Below, piece by piece: positions 35,628 through 44,971 of a stretch of DNA of 64,000 nucleotides (the stretch's first letter is position 1; each line of letters starts with the position of its first letter). The stretch is from an uncultured bacterium (lineage in GTDB: Bacteria; Bacillota; Clostridia; Christensenellales; QALW01). A program made the position numbers and the translations under genes. The stretch spans positions 1 through 64,000 of the forward strand of contig CAJMLN010000006.1 in NCBI GenBank assembly GCA_905214315.1, given 5' to 3'. Below the pieces are notes generated by a model. The model saw only the letters and a list, made by a program, of their open reading frames with translations, made no database searches and was not told where the DNA came from.

Positions 35628-36545
35628 TTACCGAATTGTGCTGATATCATAGGGCGTGGTCTGATACACAAAGTAGTTCAGCCAGTTGGAATACAGCAGA
35701 TTGGCGTGCGCGCGCCAGGTAACCACGGGCGGATTTTTCGGATCGTCGTTTAAAAAATAGTTTTTCGGCACCTGAATATCCAGCCCGGCCTTTACGTCCC
35801 GCTCATATTCCTTTTTCAGCGTGTCGGCGTTATACTCGGGGTGGCCCATGATAAAAATCTGCTTGCCGTTTTCGGTAAACACCGCGTAAACGCCGGCCTC
35901 CTTGGAGGACGCTAAAATTTTAAGCGCGGGGACTTTTTCAATATCCTCCCGCGCCACGGTGGTGTGGCGGGAGTGCGGCACATAGAACACGTCGTCAAAA
36001 CCGCGGAAGAGAATGGCTTTTTTATAGTCCAGCGTATGGGGAAAGATGCCGAACATCTTTTTTTCAAGGGGCTGCTTCTGAATGCCGTAATGGTAATACA
36101 GCCCGGCCTGCGCGCCCCAGCAGATGTGCAGCGTGCTGGTGACGTTGGTCTTGCTCCACTCCATGATACCGCAGAGCTCCTGCCAGTAGTTCACATCCTC
36201 AAAGGGCATGTTCTCCACCGGCGCGCCGGTGATAATCAGCCCGTCGAATTTCTGGTCCTTTACATCCTCAAACACCTTATAAAAGGCCAAAAGATGTTCC
36301 TGCGAAATATTGGCCGAAACGTGAGACTGCGTATGCAAAAGCGTCAGCTCCACCTGCAGGGGCGTATTGCCCAAAAGGCGGGAAAGCTGGGTTTCGGTAT
36401 CGATTTTCAGCGGCATTAAATTTAAAAGCGCTACCTTCAGCGGCCGGATATCCTGCGTAATGGCGCGGGTTTCGGTCATAACAAAGATATTCTCCTCCAG
36501 CAGCGTCTTTACCGCGGGCAGATCGTTGGGTATTTTAATGGGCAT
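35628..36545 (-). CDS. metA: homoserine O-acetyltransferase (MetA family)
   Basis: 305-residue MetA/HTS family enzyme that acylates homoserine at the start of methionine synthesis. Catalytic residues are Cys142 (LHICWGAQAG), His235 and Glu237 (MGHPEY). Residue 111 is Glu (TGAPVE); published work on Bacillus cereus MetA links Glu111 to acetyl-CoA use, Gly to succinyl-CoA. That fits the adjacent O-acetylhomoserine sulfhydrylase gene, 15 bases upstream. The pair forms an acetyl-dependent direct sulfhydrylation route. Confidence 0.95.
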   Translation of the reverse strand: MPIKIPNDLPAVKTLLEENIFVMTETRAITQDIRPLKVALLNLMPLKIDTETQLSRLLGNTPLQVELTLLHTQSHVSANISQEHLLAFYKVFEDVKDQKFDGLIITGAPVENMPFEDVNYWQELCGIMEWSKTNVTSTLHICWGAQAGLYYHYGIQKQPLEKKMFGIFPHTLDYKKAILFRGFDDVFYVPHSRHTTVAREDIEKVPALKILASSKEAGVYAVFTENGKQIFIMGHPEYNADTLKKEYERDVKAGLDIQVPKNYFLNDDPKNPPVVTWRAHANLLYSNWLNYFVYQTTPYDISTIR

Positions 36546-36560
36546 ACAAAGCCCCCTCCT

Positions 36561-37844
36561 TTATACGGTTTCCAAGGCCTGGGCGATATCATCAATCAAA
36601 TCCTGCGCGTTTTCCAGTCCGCAGGAGAAACGCACCAAATCACCTGAAACGCCCGCGGCCAGAAGCTCCTCGTCGTTCATCTGGCGGTGGGTGGCGCTGG
36701 CCGGGTGCAGGCAGCAGGTGCGCGCGTCGGCCACGTGGGTTTCAACGGCGGCGATGCGCAGCCGCTTCATAAATGCCTCAGCTGCCTTTCTTCCGCCCTT
36801 TACGCCAAAGCTGACAACGCCGCAGGTGCCGCCGGGCATGTATTTCTGCGCCAGTGCGTAATACGCGTTCCCCTCCAGCCCCGGATAGTTGACCCAGGCG
36901 ATTTTTTCATGGCTCTGCAAAAAGCGGGCGACGGCCAGGGCGTTTGCGCAGTGGCGCTCCATCCGCACGTGCAGGCTTTCCAGCCCCAAATTCAGCAAAA
37001 AGGCGTTTTGGGGGGATTGAATCGAGCCAAAATCGCGCATCAGCTGTACGGTGGCCTTGGTGATAAACGCGCCGGCCAAACCAAAGCGCTCGGTATAGGT
37101 AACGCCGTGGTAGCTCTCGTCCGGCGTACACAGGCCGGGGAATTTTTCCGCCTGCGCCGTCCAGTCAAATTTACCGGAATCCACAATGCAGCCGCCTACG
37201 CCCGCGCCGTGGCCGTCCATATACTTGGTGGTGGAATGGGTCACGATATCGGCGCCCCATTCAAAGGGGCGACAGTTGAAAGGCGTGGCAAAGGTATTGT
37301 CCACAATCAGCGGCACGCCGTGCCGGTGCGCGGCGGACGCGAATTTTTCAATATCTAATACCGTAAGGGCGGGGTTGGCGATCGTTTCGCCGAACACGGC
37401 CTTGGTTTCGGGGCGGAAGGCCGCCTCCAGCTCCTCCTCGGTGCAGTCGGGGGAAACAAAGGTAAACTCGATGCCCATACGCTTCATCGTTACGGCAAAC
37501 AGATTATAGGTGCCGCCGTAAATGGTGGAGGAGGATACGATGTGATCGCCGCAGGAGGCGATGTTGAAAACGGCGTAGAAATTGGCCGCCTGGCCGGAGG
37601 AGGTGAGCATGGCTGCGGTGCCGCCCTCTAATTCGCAGATCTTTGCCGCCACATGGTCGTTGGTGGGGTTCTGCAGGCGGGTATAGAAATAGCCGCTGGC
37701 CTCTAAATCAAACAGCTTGCCCATATCCTCGCTGGTATCGTATTTAAAGGTAGTGCTCTGGATAATGGGAATCTGGCGCGGCTGTCCGTTCTCCGGACGG
37801 TAGCCGCCCTGTACGCATTTGGTTTCGATTCTGGTCTGGCTCAT
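36561..37844 (-). CDS. metY: O-acetylhomoserine sulfhydrylase
   Basis: 427-residue Cys/Met-metabolism PLP enzyme that makes homocysteine from O-acetylhomoserine and sulfide. The family's length and blocks fit MetY: YTRLQNPTNDHVAAKICELEGG, TSSGQAANFYAVFN, VDNTFATPFNCRPFEWGADIV and the PLP-lysine segment HSTTKYMDGHG. The ATG at 37844 has a perfect AGGAGG site; the open frame further upstream covers the structured leader. It leads a metY-metA operon with a consensus promoter at 37980-38007. Confidence 0.95.
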   Translation of the reverse strand: MSQTRIETKCVQGGYRPENGQPRQIPIIQSTTFKYDTSEDMGKLFDLEASGYFYTRLQNPTNDHVAAKICELEGGTAAMLTSSGQAANFYAVFNIASCGDHIVSSSTIYGGTYNLFAVTMKRMGIEFTFVSPDCTEEELEAAFRPETKAVFGETIANPALTVLDIEKFASAAHRHGVPLIVDNTFATPFNCRPFEWGADIVTHSTTKYMDGHGAGVGGCIVDSGKFDWTAQAEKFPGLCTPDESYHGVTYTERFGLAGAFITKATVQLMRDFGSIQSPQNAFLLNLGLESLHVRMERHCANALAVARFLQSHEKIAWVNYPGLEGNAYYALAQKYMPGGTCGVVSFGVKGGRKAAEAFMKRLRIAAVETHVADARTCCLHPASATHRQMNDEELLAAGVSGDLVRFSCGLENAQDLIDDIAQALETV

Positions 37845-37870
37845 GTTTTTTCCTCCTAAAAAAATAAATA

Positions 37871-37969
37871 CCCGTCGCAAAGCAACCCCTTGCGGCAGGC
37901 CGTTCAAAACAGCTTTGGATAAAAGCGCCGGAAAAGCTCCCTGTTCTGTTTTTTGCGGTTTTTTCCGCA
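37871..37969 (-). promoter_or_regulatory. structured leader of the metY-metA mRNA
   Basis: On the minus strand, three hairpins follow the promoter: TGCGG/CCGCA around six A (37954-37969), a longer AAAACAG/CTGTTTT helix extended by AGCTTT/AAAGCT (37906-37952) and CGCAA/TTGCG flanked by CC/GG (37871-37899). The ribosome site comes about 20 bases later. It does not match the SAM-I core or a T-box, so any methionine-responsive role is a guess. Confidence 0.45.
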
Positions 37970-37979
37970 GTGCACTTTT

Positions 37980-38007
37980 ATTATATCCATTCAGGAGGAT
38001 TTGTCAA
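37980..38007 (-). promoter_or_regulatory. consensus promoter of metY-metA
   Basis: On the minus strand, TTGACA (38007-38002), a 16-base spacer and TATAAT (37985-37980), both perfect hexamers. The predicted leader is about 130 bases. Confidence 0.85.
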
Positions 38008-38092
38008 CAGGAACGTCGGTTTGCGGCAGGGGACAAAAGCAGCCGGAAACAGAACGATGTTTCCGGCTATTTTTTATTTCCGCGGCGCGGGG

Positions 38093-39406
38093 TTATGTAT
38101 AGTCGCCTAAAAATGCGTGGTTGGCCTCAAACAGCTCGTCGACCATCCGGCGGATCTCCTCCAGGCTGCATACTGCCGAGGAGAGCGGGTCCATGTATAC
38201 GGCCTGATAGACCATCTCCCGGCTCTTTTTCACGGCTGCTTCCACCGTCAGGCTTTCGATGCGGGCGGTGGTGTTTACCAGTATGGCTAAATGGGCCGGC
38301 AGGGGACCGGCCATCGTCGGCCTAAAGCCCATATAATCCGAAACCACAGGAATTTCCACGCAGGCGTCCGCCGGCAGGTTGGGAATAGACCCGTTGTTGA
38401 GTACATTGCCGTTGAATACAAAGGGCTTGCCGTCGCCTAAGCGGGAATTGAAAATATCCGCCGCGTATTCCGGGCTTTTGTTTGGATCCACCTCTTTGGC
38501 CAGAAACTCCTCGTATTGTTTTTTCCAGTTTTTCTGGCGTTCCAGCCGCAGGTTGAGGGAAAACGCGTATTCTCCCGGATTCCAGCCCGTGGAGTGGGTG
38601 CAGTATTTTTCAATCAGGTCCGGGCGCTTGCGGAACCATTGGTTATATTCGGAATTATGGCCGCTGGACTCGGTAGGATAATATCCCAGCTTTAAAAACA
38701 TTTCGTTGCGCACCTGTTCCCTGTTATAGTATTCTTCATCCTCTAAAAGCTTGCGAAGCCGGGGGTACAGATCCTGTCCGTTGTGCTCCAGTCTTGTATA
38801 AAATGCCTGATGGTTTACACCCATGCACTGATATACCACCTCCTGCTCCGGTACGTTCAGCCACTGGCAGAGCATCCGTATCGTTCCCTGTACGCTGTGG
38901 CACAGCCCTGTTACCTCTACGCCGCTGTATTTCTGCATTGCGCCGCACAGCATGGCCATGGGGTTGGTATAATTCAAAAAAACGGCATGCGGACAGTATT
39001 TTTCGATATCCCGGCAGATCTCCAGCATCAGCGGAATATTGCGCAGGGCCCGGAAAATGCCCGAAACGCTGCGGGTATCGCCTACGTTGATATCTACGCC
39101 GTATTTTTTGGGGATTTCGATATCATACCTCCAGATATCGATATCGCCGTTGAAGACGGTGCACAGCACTCCATCGGCGTCCTTTAAGGCCGCTGCACGG
39201 TCCATGGTGGGAACAATCCGGCATCGGGGACACTGCATGGTTTGGGTAATTTTTTCACAGATCTTTGTGATATAGTCCAAATGCGCTTTATTGATGTCCA
39301 TCAGGCGGATTTCACATTCTTCAAAAGCGGGAAATGTCAGCAGATCCCGCACGCAGCTGGTGGTGAACTGCAGGCTTCCCGCACCGATCAAAGCAAATTT
39401 TTTCAT
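38093..39406 (-). CDS. melA: GH4 alpha-galactosidase-type glycosidase (MelA-like)
   Basis: 437-residue NAD- and Mn-dependent GH4 enzyme. The N-terminal dinucleotide fold starts FALIGAGSLQF; metal ligands are Cys169 (GLCHSVQ) and His199 (GVNHQAFY). The CHSVQ sequence is that of the MelA alpha-galactosidase branch rather than the phospho-alpha-glucosidase branch; alpha-galacturonidases are near relatives. GINVGDTRSVSG-type and NYTNPMAML segments support the family. No signal peptide. It is divergent from an AraC regulator 136 bases away, with AGGAGG before its ATG. Confidence 0.85.
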   Translation of the reverse strand: MKKFALIGAGSLQFTTSCVRDLLTFPAFEECEIRLMDINKAHLDYITKICEKITQTMQCPRCRIVPTMDRAAALKDADGVLCTVFNGDIDIWRYDIEIPKKYGVDINVGDTRSVSGIFRALRNIPLMLEICRDIEKYCPHAVFLNYTNPMAMLCGAMQKYSGVEVTGLCHSVQGTIRMLCQWLNVPEQEVVYQCMGVNHQAFYTRLEHNGQDLYPRLRKLLEDEEYYNREQVRNEMFLKLGYYPTESSGHNSEYNQWFRKRPDLIEKYCTHSTGWNPGEYAFSLNLRLERQKNWKKQYEEFLAKEVDPNKSPEYAADIFNSRLGDGKPFVFNGNVLNNGSIPNLPADACVEIPVVSDYMGFRPTMAGPLPAHLAILVNTTARIESLTVEAAVKKSREMVYQAVYMDPLSSAVCSLEEIRRMVDELFEANHAFLGDYT

Positions 39407-39492
39407 GATAGTTACCTCCTATACTTTAGGATACTGCCTGCCGGTAAAAATGAAAATAGAAGATTTTGCTGTTTTTATGGATTTTCCTGCTA

Positions 39493-39522
39493 TTGACAAA
39501 TTTGCCTTTCCCGTGATATCCT
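39493..39522 (+). promoter_or_regulatory. candidate promoter of the AraC gene next to melA
   Basis: TTGACA (39493-39498), 18-base spacer, TATCCT (39517-39522), about 20 bases before the ATG at 39543. Confidence 0.5.
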
Positions 39523-39542
39523 GTAAAAGCGGAGGTGGACTT

Positions 39543-40343
39543 ATGGAAAAAAACGTATACACCAATGAGAATTTAACCAATTTTCCTTCTGAGGAATATT
39601 TTCATATCAACAGCTGTGGAATGCAGAATAACCACAAAAATCACTTTACGATCCTTCGGCGGGAGGGGAGGGTGGATTTCCACATCCTCTATATTATAAA
39701 GGGCAGCCTTACCGTTGTCTATGCGGGAAGGGAAGAAACGCTTTTGCCTGGGAATTTTGTTTTGTATCCGCCGGGAATGCTGCAGAGGTATACCTTTCCC
39801 GGGGAAGTGGAAACCGTGACGTTTTGGGTACATTTTACCGGCCGCACCGTCCCGGAAATTTTGGACGGGCTGCATTTGAAAGGGGGAGTTTACGCCAAGC
39901 GGTTTTATATAGAGGAGACCCGGCTGCGGAGCATTGTGGAAAAATTCAAGCGGGAGGGCTTTGAGGCAAACGGTGAGCTTTTGTATTTTCTGCATCTGCT
40001 GGCGCAGCAAAACAAAGAGCAGCCTTCTGTACGAGGGCTCGACAGCCTGCTTCCGGCCCTACTGCATATGGAAACGCTGCAAAAATGCACTGTGGCGGAG
40101 TGCGCGGCCCTCTGCGCGATGAGCGAGAGTCGGTTTTCCCATCTTTTCAGGCAGACGATGGGTGTTTCGCCGCATCAGTATTTCTTAAAACTGCGGCTGG
40201 AGCAGGCGCGGAACTATTTGCGGGATTCTGACCTGAGCGTTGCCCAGATCGCCCAGCTGACGGGCTTTGAGGACGCCCTGTATTTCAGCCGGCTGTTTAA
40301 AAAATACTATGGGGTTTCTCCCTCTCTTTACCGCGGAAAATAG
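39543..40343 (+). CDS. AraC-family transcriptional regulator with cupin sensor
   Basis: 266 residues: cupin-type N-terminal half (HILYIIKGSLTVVYAGREETLLPGNFVLYPPG) and an AraC helix-turn-helix pair at the C-terminus (CTVAECAALCAMSESRFSHLFRQTMGVSPHQYFLKLR and SVAQIAQLTGFEDALYFSRLFKKYYGVSPSLYR). Divergence from the GH4 gene suggests it controls alpha-galactoside use, as MelR does in other bacteria. The ATG at 39543 has a GCGGAGGTGG site; the longer open frame covers the divergent promoter region. Confidence 0.88.
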   Translation: MEKNVYTNENLTNFPSEEYFHINSCGMQNNHKNHFTILRREGRVDFHILYIIKGSLTVVYAGREETLLPGNFVLYPPGMLQRYTFPGEVETVTFWVHFTGRTVPEILDGLHLKGGVYAKRFYIEETRLRSIVEKFKREGFEANGELLYFLHLLAQQNKEQPSVRGLDSLLPALLHMETLQKCTVAECAALCAMSESRFSHLFRQTMGVSPHQYFLKLRLEQARNYLRDSDLSVAQIAQLTGFEDALYFSRLFKKYYGVSPSLYRGK

Positions 40344-40364
40344 AATTTGCGCTTTTTACAAGAA

Positions 40365-40397
40365 AAAACAGGGGATGCGTTTTTTCCTCCTGTTTTT
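40365..40397 (+). terminator. terminator after the AraC gene
   Basis: Arms AAAAACAGG and CCTGTTTTT (40365-40373, 40389-40397), ending in five T; its A-rich left arm also makes it usable for the convergent minus-strand gene. Confidence 0.65.
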
Positions 40398-40423
40398 ACG
40401 TTGCAGCTGATGTCAGCCTGTTT

Positions 40424-40741
40424 TTACCGGCGTTCTTTTTTGGGAAAAACACCTTCGGTTTTTGCTTCTTCCAGTCTTTCGGCCAGCCGTTCCAGAATTT
40501 TTTGAGCCTTTTCCTGGGGAAGAATTCCGTATTCGGCGGATTTTTCGATCAACTGGCGCTCGGCGGCGAGCTTATCCTCCAAAATGGACAAAAGCTCGTC
40601 CTTTTGCTCCTGGGGCAATTCCTCCCAGTTCTGCTCGGCGGGCGCATAGGCGGGCGCGGCCGAAGAGGTGAGCATCAGCCCGATGCAGGCAAAGGCCAGA
40701 AGCGCGCAGGTAAGCGCAATATATAAACGGTTGTTTACCAT
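40424..40741 (-). CDS. small secreted DUF2680 (YckD-like) protein
   Basis: 105 residues. A signal peptide or membrane anchor (about 5-30) precedes an acidic, charged helical domain: EEQ-type WEELPQEQKDELLSILEDKL, then QLIEKSAEYGILPQEKAQKILERLAERLE, the two-helix pattern of DUF2680. Function is unknown. The ATG at 40741 has AAAGGATG upstream; an ATG three codons earlier is possible. Confidence 0.75.
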   Translation of the reverse strand: MVNNRLYIALTCALLAFACIGLMLTSSAAPAYAPAEQNWEELPQEQKDELLSILEDKLAAERQLIEKSAEYGILPQEKAQKILERLAERLEEAKTEGVFPKKERR

Positions 40742-40894
40742 ATAAAACATCCTTTCCTTTTTTTCTGTTTTTATTTTTTCCGCAATCACAAAAAATATCA
40801 AAGCAAAAATTGACAAATTTTCTCTTCCGCTGTCTTCTGCTTTTCGCCCGCGCCGGAGAACAGTGCGGCTTTGGAAAGAAATACCGTGCTCTGC

Positions 40895-40923
40895 TTGCTT
40901 TTTCAAAGGCTTTGTTGTATAAT
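40895..40923 (+). promoter_or_regulatory. promoter of metK
   Basis: TTGCTT (40895-40900), 17-base spacer, perfect TATAAT (40918-40923). The leader is only about 50 bases, too short for a SAM riboswitch. Confidence 0.75.
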
Positions 40924-40979
40924 GTAACAGAATATAAAAATTTATGGAACATTGTTTGTTTGCAGAGCGGAGGATTATT

Positions 40980-42164
40980 ATGGCAAAGCATTTTTTTTCA
41001 TCGGAATCTGTTACCGAGGGGCATCCGGATAAGATCTGCGATCAGATCTCTGACGCGATTCTGGACGCAATTTATAAAGAAGATCCCTATGCGCGCGTGG
41101 CCTGCGAGGTCTGCTGCACTACGGGGCTGATCCTTGTTATGGGCGAGATTTCCACAACGGCTCAGCTGGACGTACAGCAAACTGCGCGGCAGGTGGTGCT
41201 GGATATCGGCTATGACCGGGCCAAATACGGCTTTGACGGCCATACCTGCGGCGTGATCACTGCGCTGGACAAGCAGTCGCCGGATATTTCCATGGGCGTC
41301 AGCCAGGCGCTGGAGCAGAAAAACGGCGAGAGCGACGCGAAATTTTCCACCGGCGCGGGAGATCAGGGCATTATTTTCGGCTATGCCTGCAACGAGACGA
41401 AAGAACTGATGCCGCTGCCGATTTCCCTGGCGCATCAGCTGGCCAAGCAGCTGACGAAGGTCCGCAAGGACGGTACGCTCGGCTACCTGCGTCCCGACGG
41501 CAAGACCCAGGTGACGGTGGAATACGATAACGGCGTGCCTGTGCGGGTGGACGCGGTGGTCGTATCCTCTCAGCATGCGCCGGAGGCGGAAATGGAGCAG
41601 ATCCGCCGGGATATTATCGAGCATGTGATAAAGCCCGTGATTCCCGCGCAGATGATGGATGAAAATACAAAATTCTTTATCAATCCCACCGGCCGATTCG
41701 TTATCGGCGGCCCGCAGGGGGACAGCGGCCTGACGGGGCGCAAAATCATCGTGGATACCTACGGCGGCTATTCCCGCCACGGCGGCGGCGCGTTCTCGGG
41801 CAAGGATCCCACCAAGGTAGACCGCAGCGCGGCCTATTTTGCCCGGTATATCGCCAAAAACATCGTGGCCTCGGGCGCGGCGGAAAAATGCGAGGTGCAG
41901 CTGGCCTACGCCATCGGCGTGGCGCGGCCGGTCTCGGTGCTGGTGGAAACGTTCGGTACGGCAAAGGCTCCGGAGGAGAAGATCGCCGGCGCGGTAAACG
42001 CCCTCTTTGATATGCGGCCCGACGCGATTATTGAAAAACTGGAGCTTCGCCGGCCGATCTACCGGCCCTTGGCGGCCTACGGACATATGGGCCGGGAGGA
42101 GCTGGGCGTAAAATGGGAGAATACCGACATGGCGCAGAGCATAAAAGAGTATTTGGGGATGTAA
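40980..42164 (+). CDS. metK: S-adenosylmethionine synthetase
   Basis: 394 residues, the family's usual size. Makes SAM from methionine and ATP. Signatures GAGDQGIIFGYA and GGGAFSGKDPTKVDRSAAY are present, as is the N-terminal SSESVTEGHPDKICDQISDAILD with the ATP-binding histidine. ATG at 40980 follows GCGGAGGATTATT. The earlier in-frame ATG at 40944 is in the leader and has no ribosome site. secA begins 11 bases downstream. Confidence 0.97.
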   Translation: MAKHFFSSESVTEGHPDKICDQISDAILDAIYKEDPYARVACEVCCTTGLILVMGEISTTAQLDVQQTARQVVLDIGYDRAKYGFDGHTCGVITALDKQSPDISMGVSQALEQKNGESDAKFSTGAGDQGIIFGYACNETKELMPLPISLAHQLAKQLTKVRKDGTLGYLRPDGKTQVTVEYDNGVPVRVDAVVVSSQHAPEAEMEQIRRDIIEHVIKPVIPAQMMDENTKFFINPTGRFVIGGPQGDSGLTGRKIIVDTYGGYSRHGGGAFSGKDPTKVDRSAAYFARYIAKNIVASGAAEKCEVQLAYAIGVARPVSVLVETFGTAKAPEEKIAGAVNALFDMRPDAIIEKLELRRPIYRPLAAYGHMGREELGVKWENTDMAQSIKEYLGM

Positions 42165-42174
42165 GGAGAAGAAT

Positions 42175-44931
42175 ATGGGTTTTTTAGGCATCTTTGGAGA
42201 TAATACCGCCCAGCAGCTGAAAAAGATTGAAAAAATCGTCCGGAAGGTGGAGGCGCTGGAGGACTATATGAAGGGCATGGGCGACGATGCCCTGCGCGCG
42301 AAGACCGATGAATTCCGCGGCCGGCTGCAAAGCGGCAAGGAAACGCTGGACGATCTTCTGCCCGAGGCCTTTGCTGTGGCGCGGGAAGCCGCCTGGCGGG
42401 TTTTAGGGCTGCGGCCGTTCCATGTGCAGCTGATCGGCGCGGTGGTTCTGCATCAGGGGCGGATTGCCGAGATGCGCACCGGTGAGGGAAAAACGCTTAC
42501 CGCTACACTGCCGGCCTATCTGAACGCCCTGGCCGGCGAGGGTGTGCATATCGTTACGGTAAATGAGTATCTGGCCGGCTATCAGTCGGAAATGATGAGC
42601 AAGCTCTTCGGCTTTTTGGGCATGACGGTGGGCAATATCTACAACGGCATGAGCCGCGAGGACCGGCAGGCGGCCTATCGGGCCGATATTACCTACGGCA
42701 CCAACAGCGAATTCGGCTTTGACTACCTGCGCGACAACATGGCCGTGCGCGGCAGCGACCGCTCCCAGCGCAGGCTGAATTTTGCCATTGTGGACGAGGT
42801 GGACAGCATCCTGATTGATGAGGCCAGAACGCCGCTGATTATCTCCGGCATGGGCGGCGAGTCCTCGGAGATGTACGGCAAGGCCAACGCCATCGTCAAG
42901 GGGTTCCGGGGGCTTGCCGAGAAGGAAAAGCAGGGCAAGCTGGATTTAGTGGATGAAGAGTATGAGCAGGAGCGCCTGAAATACGATTTTACCATCGACG
43001 AAAAGGCGCGCACGGTATCCCTGACCGAGCCGGGCGTTTCCAAGGTGGAAAAGGCGCTGGGCATCGAGGATCTTTCCGATCCGGCCAATACCGAGCTGGC
43101 GCACTTTATCAACCAGGCCCTGAAGGCCAATTTCCTGTTCAAGCGCGACCGCGACTATGTGGTCACCGACGACGGGCAGGTTAAGATCGTAGATGAATTT
43201 ACCGGCCGTATTTTAGAGGGCCGGCGGTACAGCGAGGGGCTGCATCAGGCCATCGAGGCCAAGGAAAACGTAAAGGTGGCCCAGGAAAACCAGACGCTTG
43301 CCACCATTACGTATCAGAATTATTTCAGAATGTATAAAAAGCTCTCGGGTATGACGGGTACCGCCAAAACCGAGGAGGAGGAATTCCAGGGCATCTACGG
43401 GCTGGACGTTGTGTGCGTTCCCACCAACAAGCCCATGATCCGCAAGGATCTCAACGACCGGCTGTACAAGAACGTGCAGGATAAATTCAGCGCCGTGGTT
43501 GAGGAAGTGATCTCCCGCCATGCCACCGGTCAGCCGGTTTTGGTGGGTACCGTTTCGGTGGAGATCAGCGAAAAAATCAGCGATATGCTGCGCCGCCGCG
43601 GCGTTAAGCATGAGGTGCTCAACGCCAAGCATCACGCCAAGGAAGCGGAGATTGTGGCCCAGGCGGGCCGGTTGGGCGCAGTGACGATCGCCACCAATAT
43701 GGCCGGCCGCGGTACCGATATTCTTTTGGGCGGCAACCCGGACTTTATGGCGCGCCGGGATTTAAAGGGACAGGGCTATGAGGAGGAAAAAATCGACCTT
43801 GCCACCGGCCGCCAGAGCACGGAGGATGAAGAAATTCTCGCTCTGCGGGCCGAGTACAACCGGCTGCTGGCGGACTATAAAAAGCTGACCGACGAAGAGC
43901 ATATAAAGGTAGTGGAGGCGGGCGGCCTCTGTATTTTAGGCACCGAGCGCCACGAGAGCCGGCGTATCGACAATCAGCTGCGCGGCCGTTCCGGCCGCCA
44001 GGGCGATCCCGGCGTAAGCTGCTTCTTTATCTCGTTTGAAGACGACCTGATGCGCCTCTTCGGCGGGGATAAGATGCAGATGTTTGCCTCTAAGGCCATG
44101 GGCAGCGAAACGATGGTGGAGGCGGGCATGCTCTCCAAGGCGATTGAAAACGCCCAGAAGCGTGTGGAGGGACGCAATTTCTCCATACGAAAGAACGTTC
44201 TGCAGTATGACGACGTTATGAACAAGCAGCGTGAGCTGATCTATTCCCAGCGGCGCCGGGTTCTGGAGGGCGAGGATGTCTCCGAGTCCATTCTGGATAT
44301 GACCGACAAGGTCATTGAGCGCACGGTACATCAGTTTACGGCCGACGCGGACAAAAATGAGTGGAATTTAGGCGGCCTTTTGGAGGAGCTTAAGCGCATC
44401 TGCCTTGACCGGGAGACGGAAAAGACCGCGCTGGAGGGGCTCTCCCGCGACGCTGTGATAGAAAAGCTGCAGGAGCTTTCCCGCGCGCGCTATGAAAAGC
44501 GCGCCGGCGAGCTTGCCGAGGCGGGCCTCAGCATCAAGGACGTGGAGCGCTTCGCGCTTCTGCAGTCGGTAGACCGCCACTGGATGGATCATATCGACGC
44601 GATGGATCAGCTGCGGCAGGGCATTTCCCTGCGCTCCATGGCGCAGAGGGACCCGCTGCAGGAATTCAAGATGGAAAGCTACGATATGTTTGAGGAGATG
44701 AACCGCTGTATTCAGGAGGACGCGGTGCGGCTTTCGTTTAACGCGATGATCTCCGTGAACGCGCGGCCCAAGGCGCCGAAGATCACCGGCGAGGGCAAGG
44801 CCGGAGAGAACGCTCCGGCACGGCCGAAGAAGGCCGGGCAGACGGTAAGCGCGCCCAAGGTGGGAAGAAACGATCCCTGCCCCTGCGGCAGCGGCAAAAA
44901 GTATAAACACTGCTGCGGTGCGGCAAAATGA
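42175..44931 (+). CDS. secA: preprotein translocase subunit SecA
   Basis: 918-residue DEAD-like motor ATPase driving protein export through SecYEG. Walker A MRTGEGKT near residue 103, NEYLA motif, the DEVDS box, GSGRQGD-type motif (RGRSGRQGDPG) and, at the end, a SEC-C zinc motif (DPCPCGSGKKYKHCC) that binds SecB or ribosomes. Length and domain order are normal. An AAGGAG site precedes the ATG. Confidence 0.98.
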   Translation: MGFLGIFGDNTAQQLKKIEKIVRKVEALEDYMKGMGDDALRAKTDEFRGRLQSGKETLDDLLPEAFAVAREAAWRVLGLRPFHVQLIGAVVLHQGRIAEMRTGEGKTLTATLPAYLNALAGEGVHIVTVNEYLAGYQSEMMSKLFGFLGMTVGNIYNGMSREDRQAAYRADITYGTNSEFGFDYLRDNMAVRGSDRSQRRLNFAIVDEVDSILIDEARTPLIISGMGGESSEMYGKANAIVKGFRGLAEKEKQGKLDLVDEEYEQERLKYDFTIDEKARTVSLTEPGVSKVEKALGIEDLSDPANTELAHFINQALKANFLFKRDRDYVVTDDGQVKIVDEFTGRILEGRRYSEGLHQAIEAKENVKVAQENQTLATITYQNYFRMYKKLSGMTGTAKTEEEEFQGIYGLDVVCVPTNKPMIRKDLNDRLYKNVQDKFSAVVEEVISRHATGQPVLVGTVSVEISEKISDMLRRRGVKHEVLNAKHHAKEAEIVAQAGRLGAVTIATNMAGRGTDILLGGNPDFMARRDLKGQGYEEEKIDLATGRQSTEDEEILALRAEYNRLLADYKKLTDEEHIKVVEAGGLCILGTERHESRRIDNQLRGRSGRQGDPGVSCFFISFEDDLMRLFGGDKMQMFASKAMGSETMVEAGMLSKAIENAQKRVEGRNFSIRKNVLQYDDVMNKQRELIYSQRRRVLEGEDVSESILDMTDKVIERTVHQFTADADKNEWNLGGLLEELKRICLDRETEKTALEGLSRDAVIEKLQELSRARYEKRAGELAEAGLSIKDVERFALLQSVDRHWMDHIDAMDQLRQGISLRSMAQRDPLQEFKMESYDMFEEMNRCIQEDAVRLSFNAMISVNARPKAPKITGEGKAGENAPARPKKAGQTVSAPKVGRNDPCPCGSGKKYKHCCGAAK

Positions 44932-44971
44932 TTATATACCCTTATATAAGGGCTTTAAGGAGATGAGAAAT

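Noticed and set aside
40924..40979. SAM riboswitch upstream of metK
   Set aside because: The gap between promoter and start codon is about 55 bases, too short, and no known SAM-binding core is visible.
40998..42191. 397-codon minus-strand frame opposite metK
   Set aside because: Antisense of a highly conserved enzyme; codon bias of metK creates the open frame.
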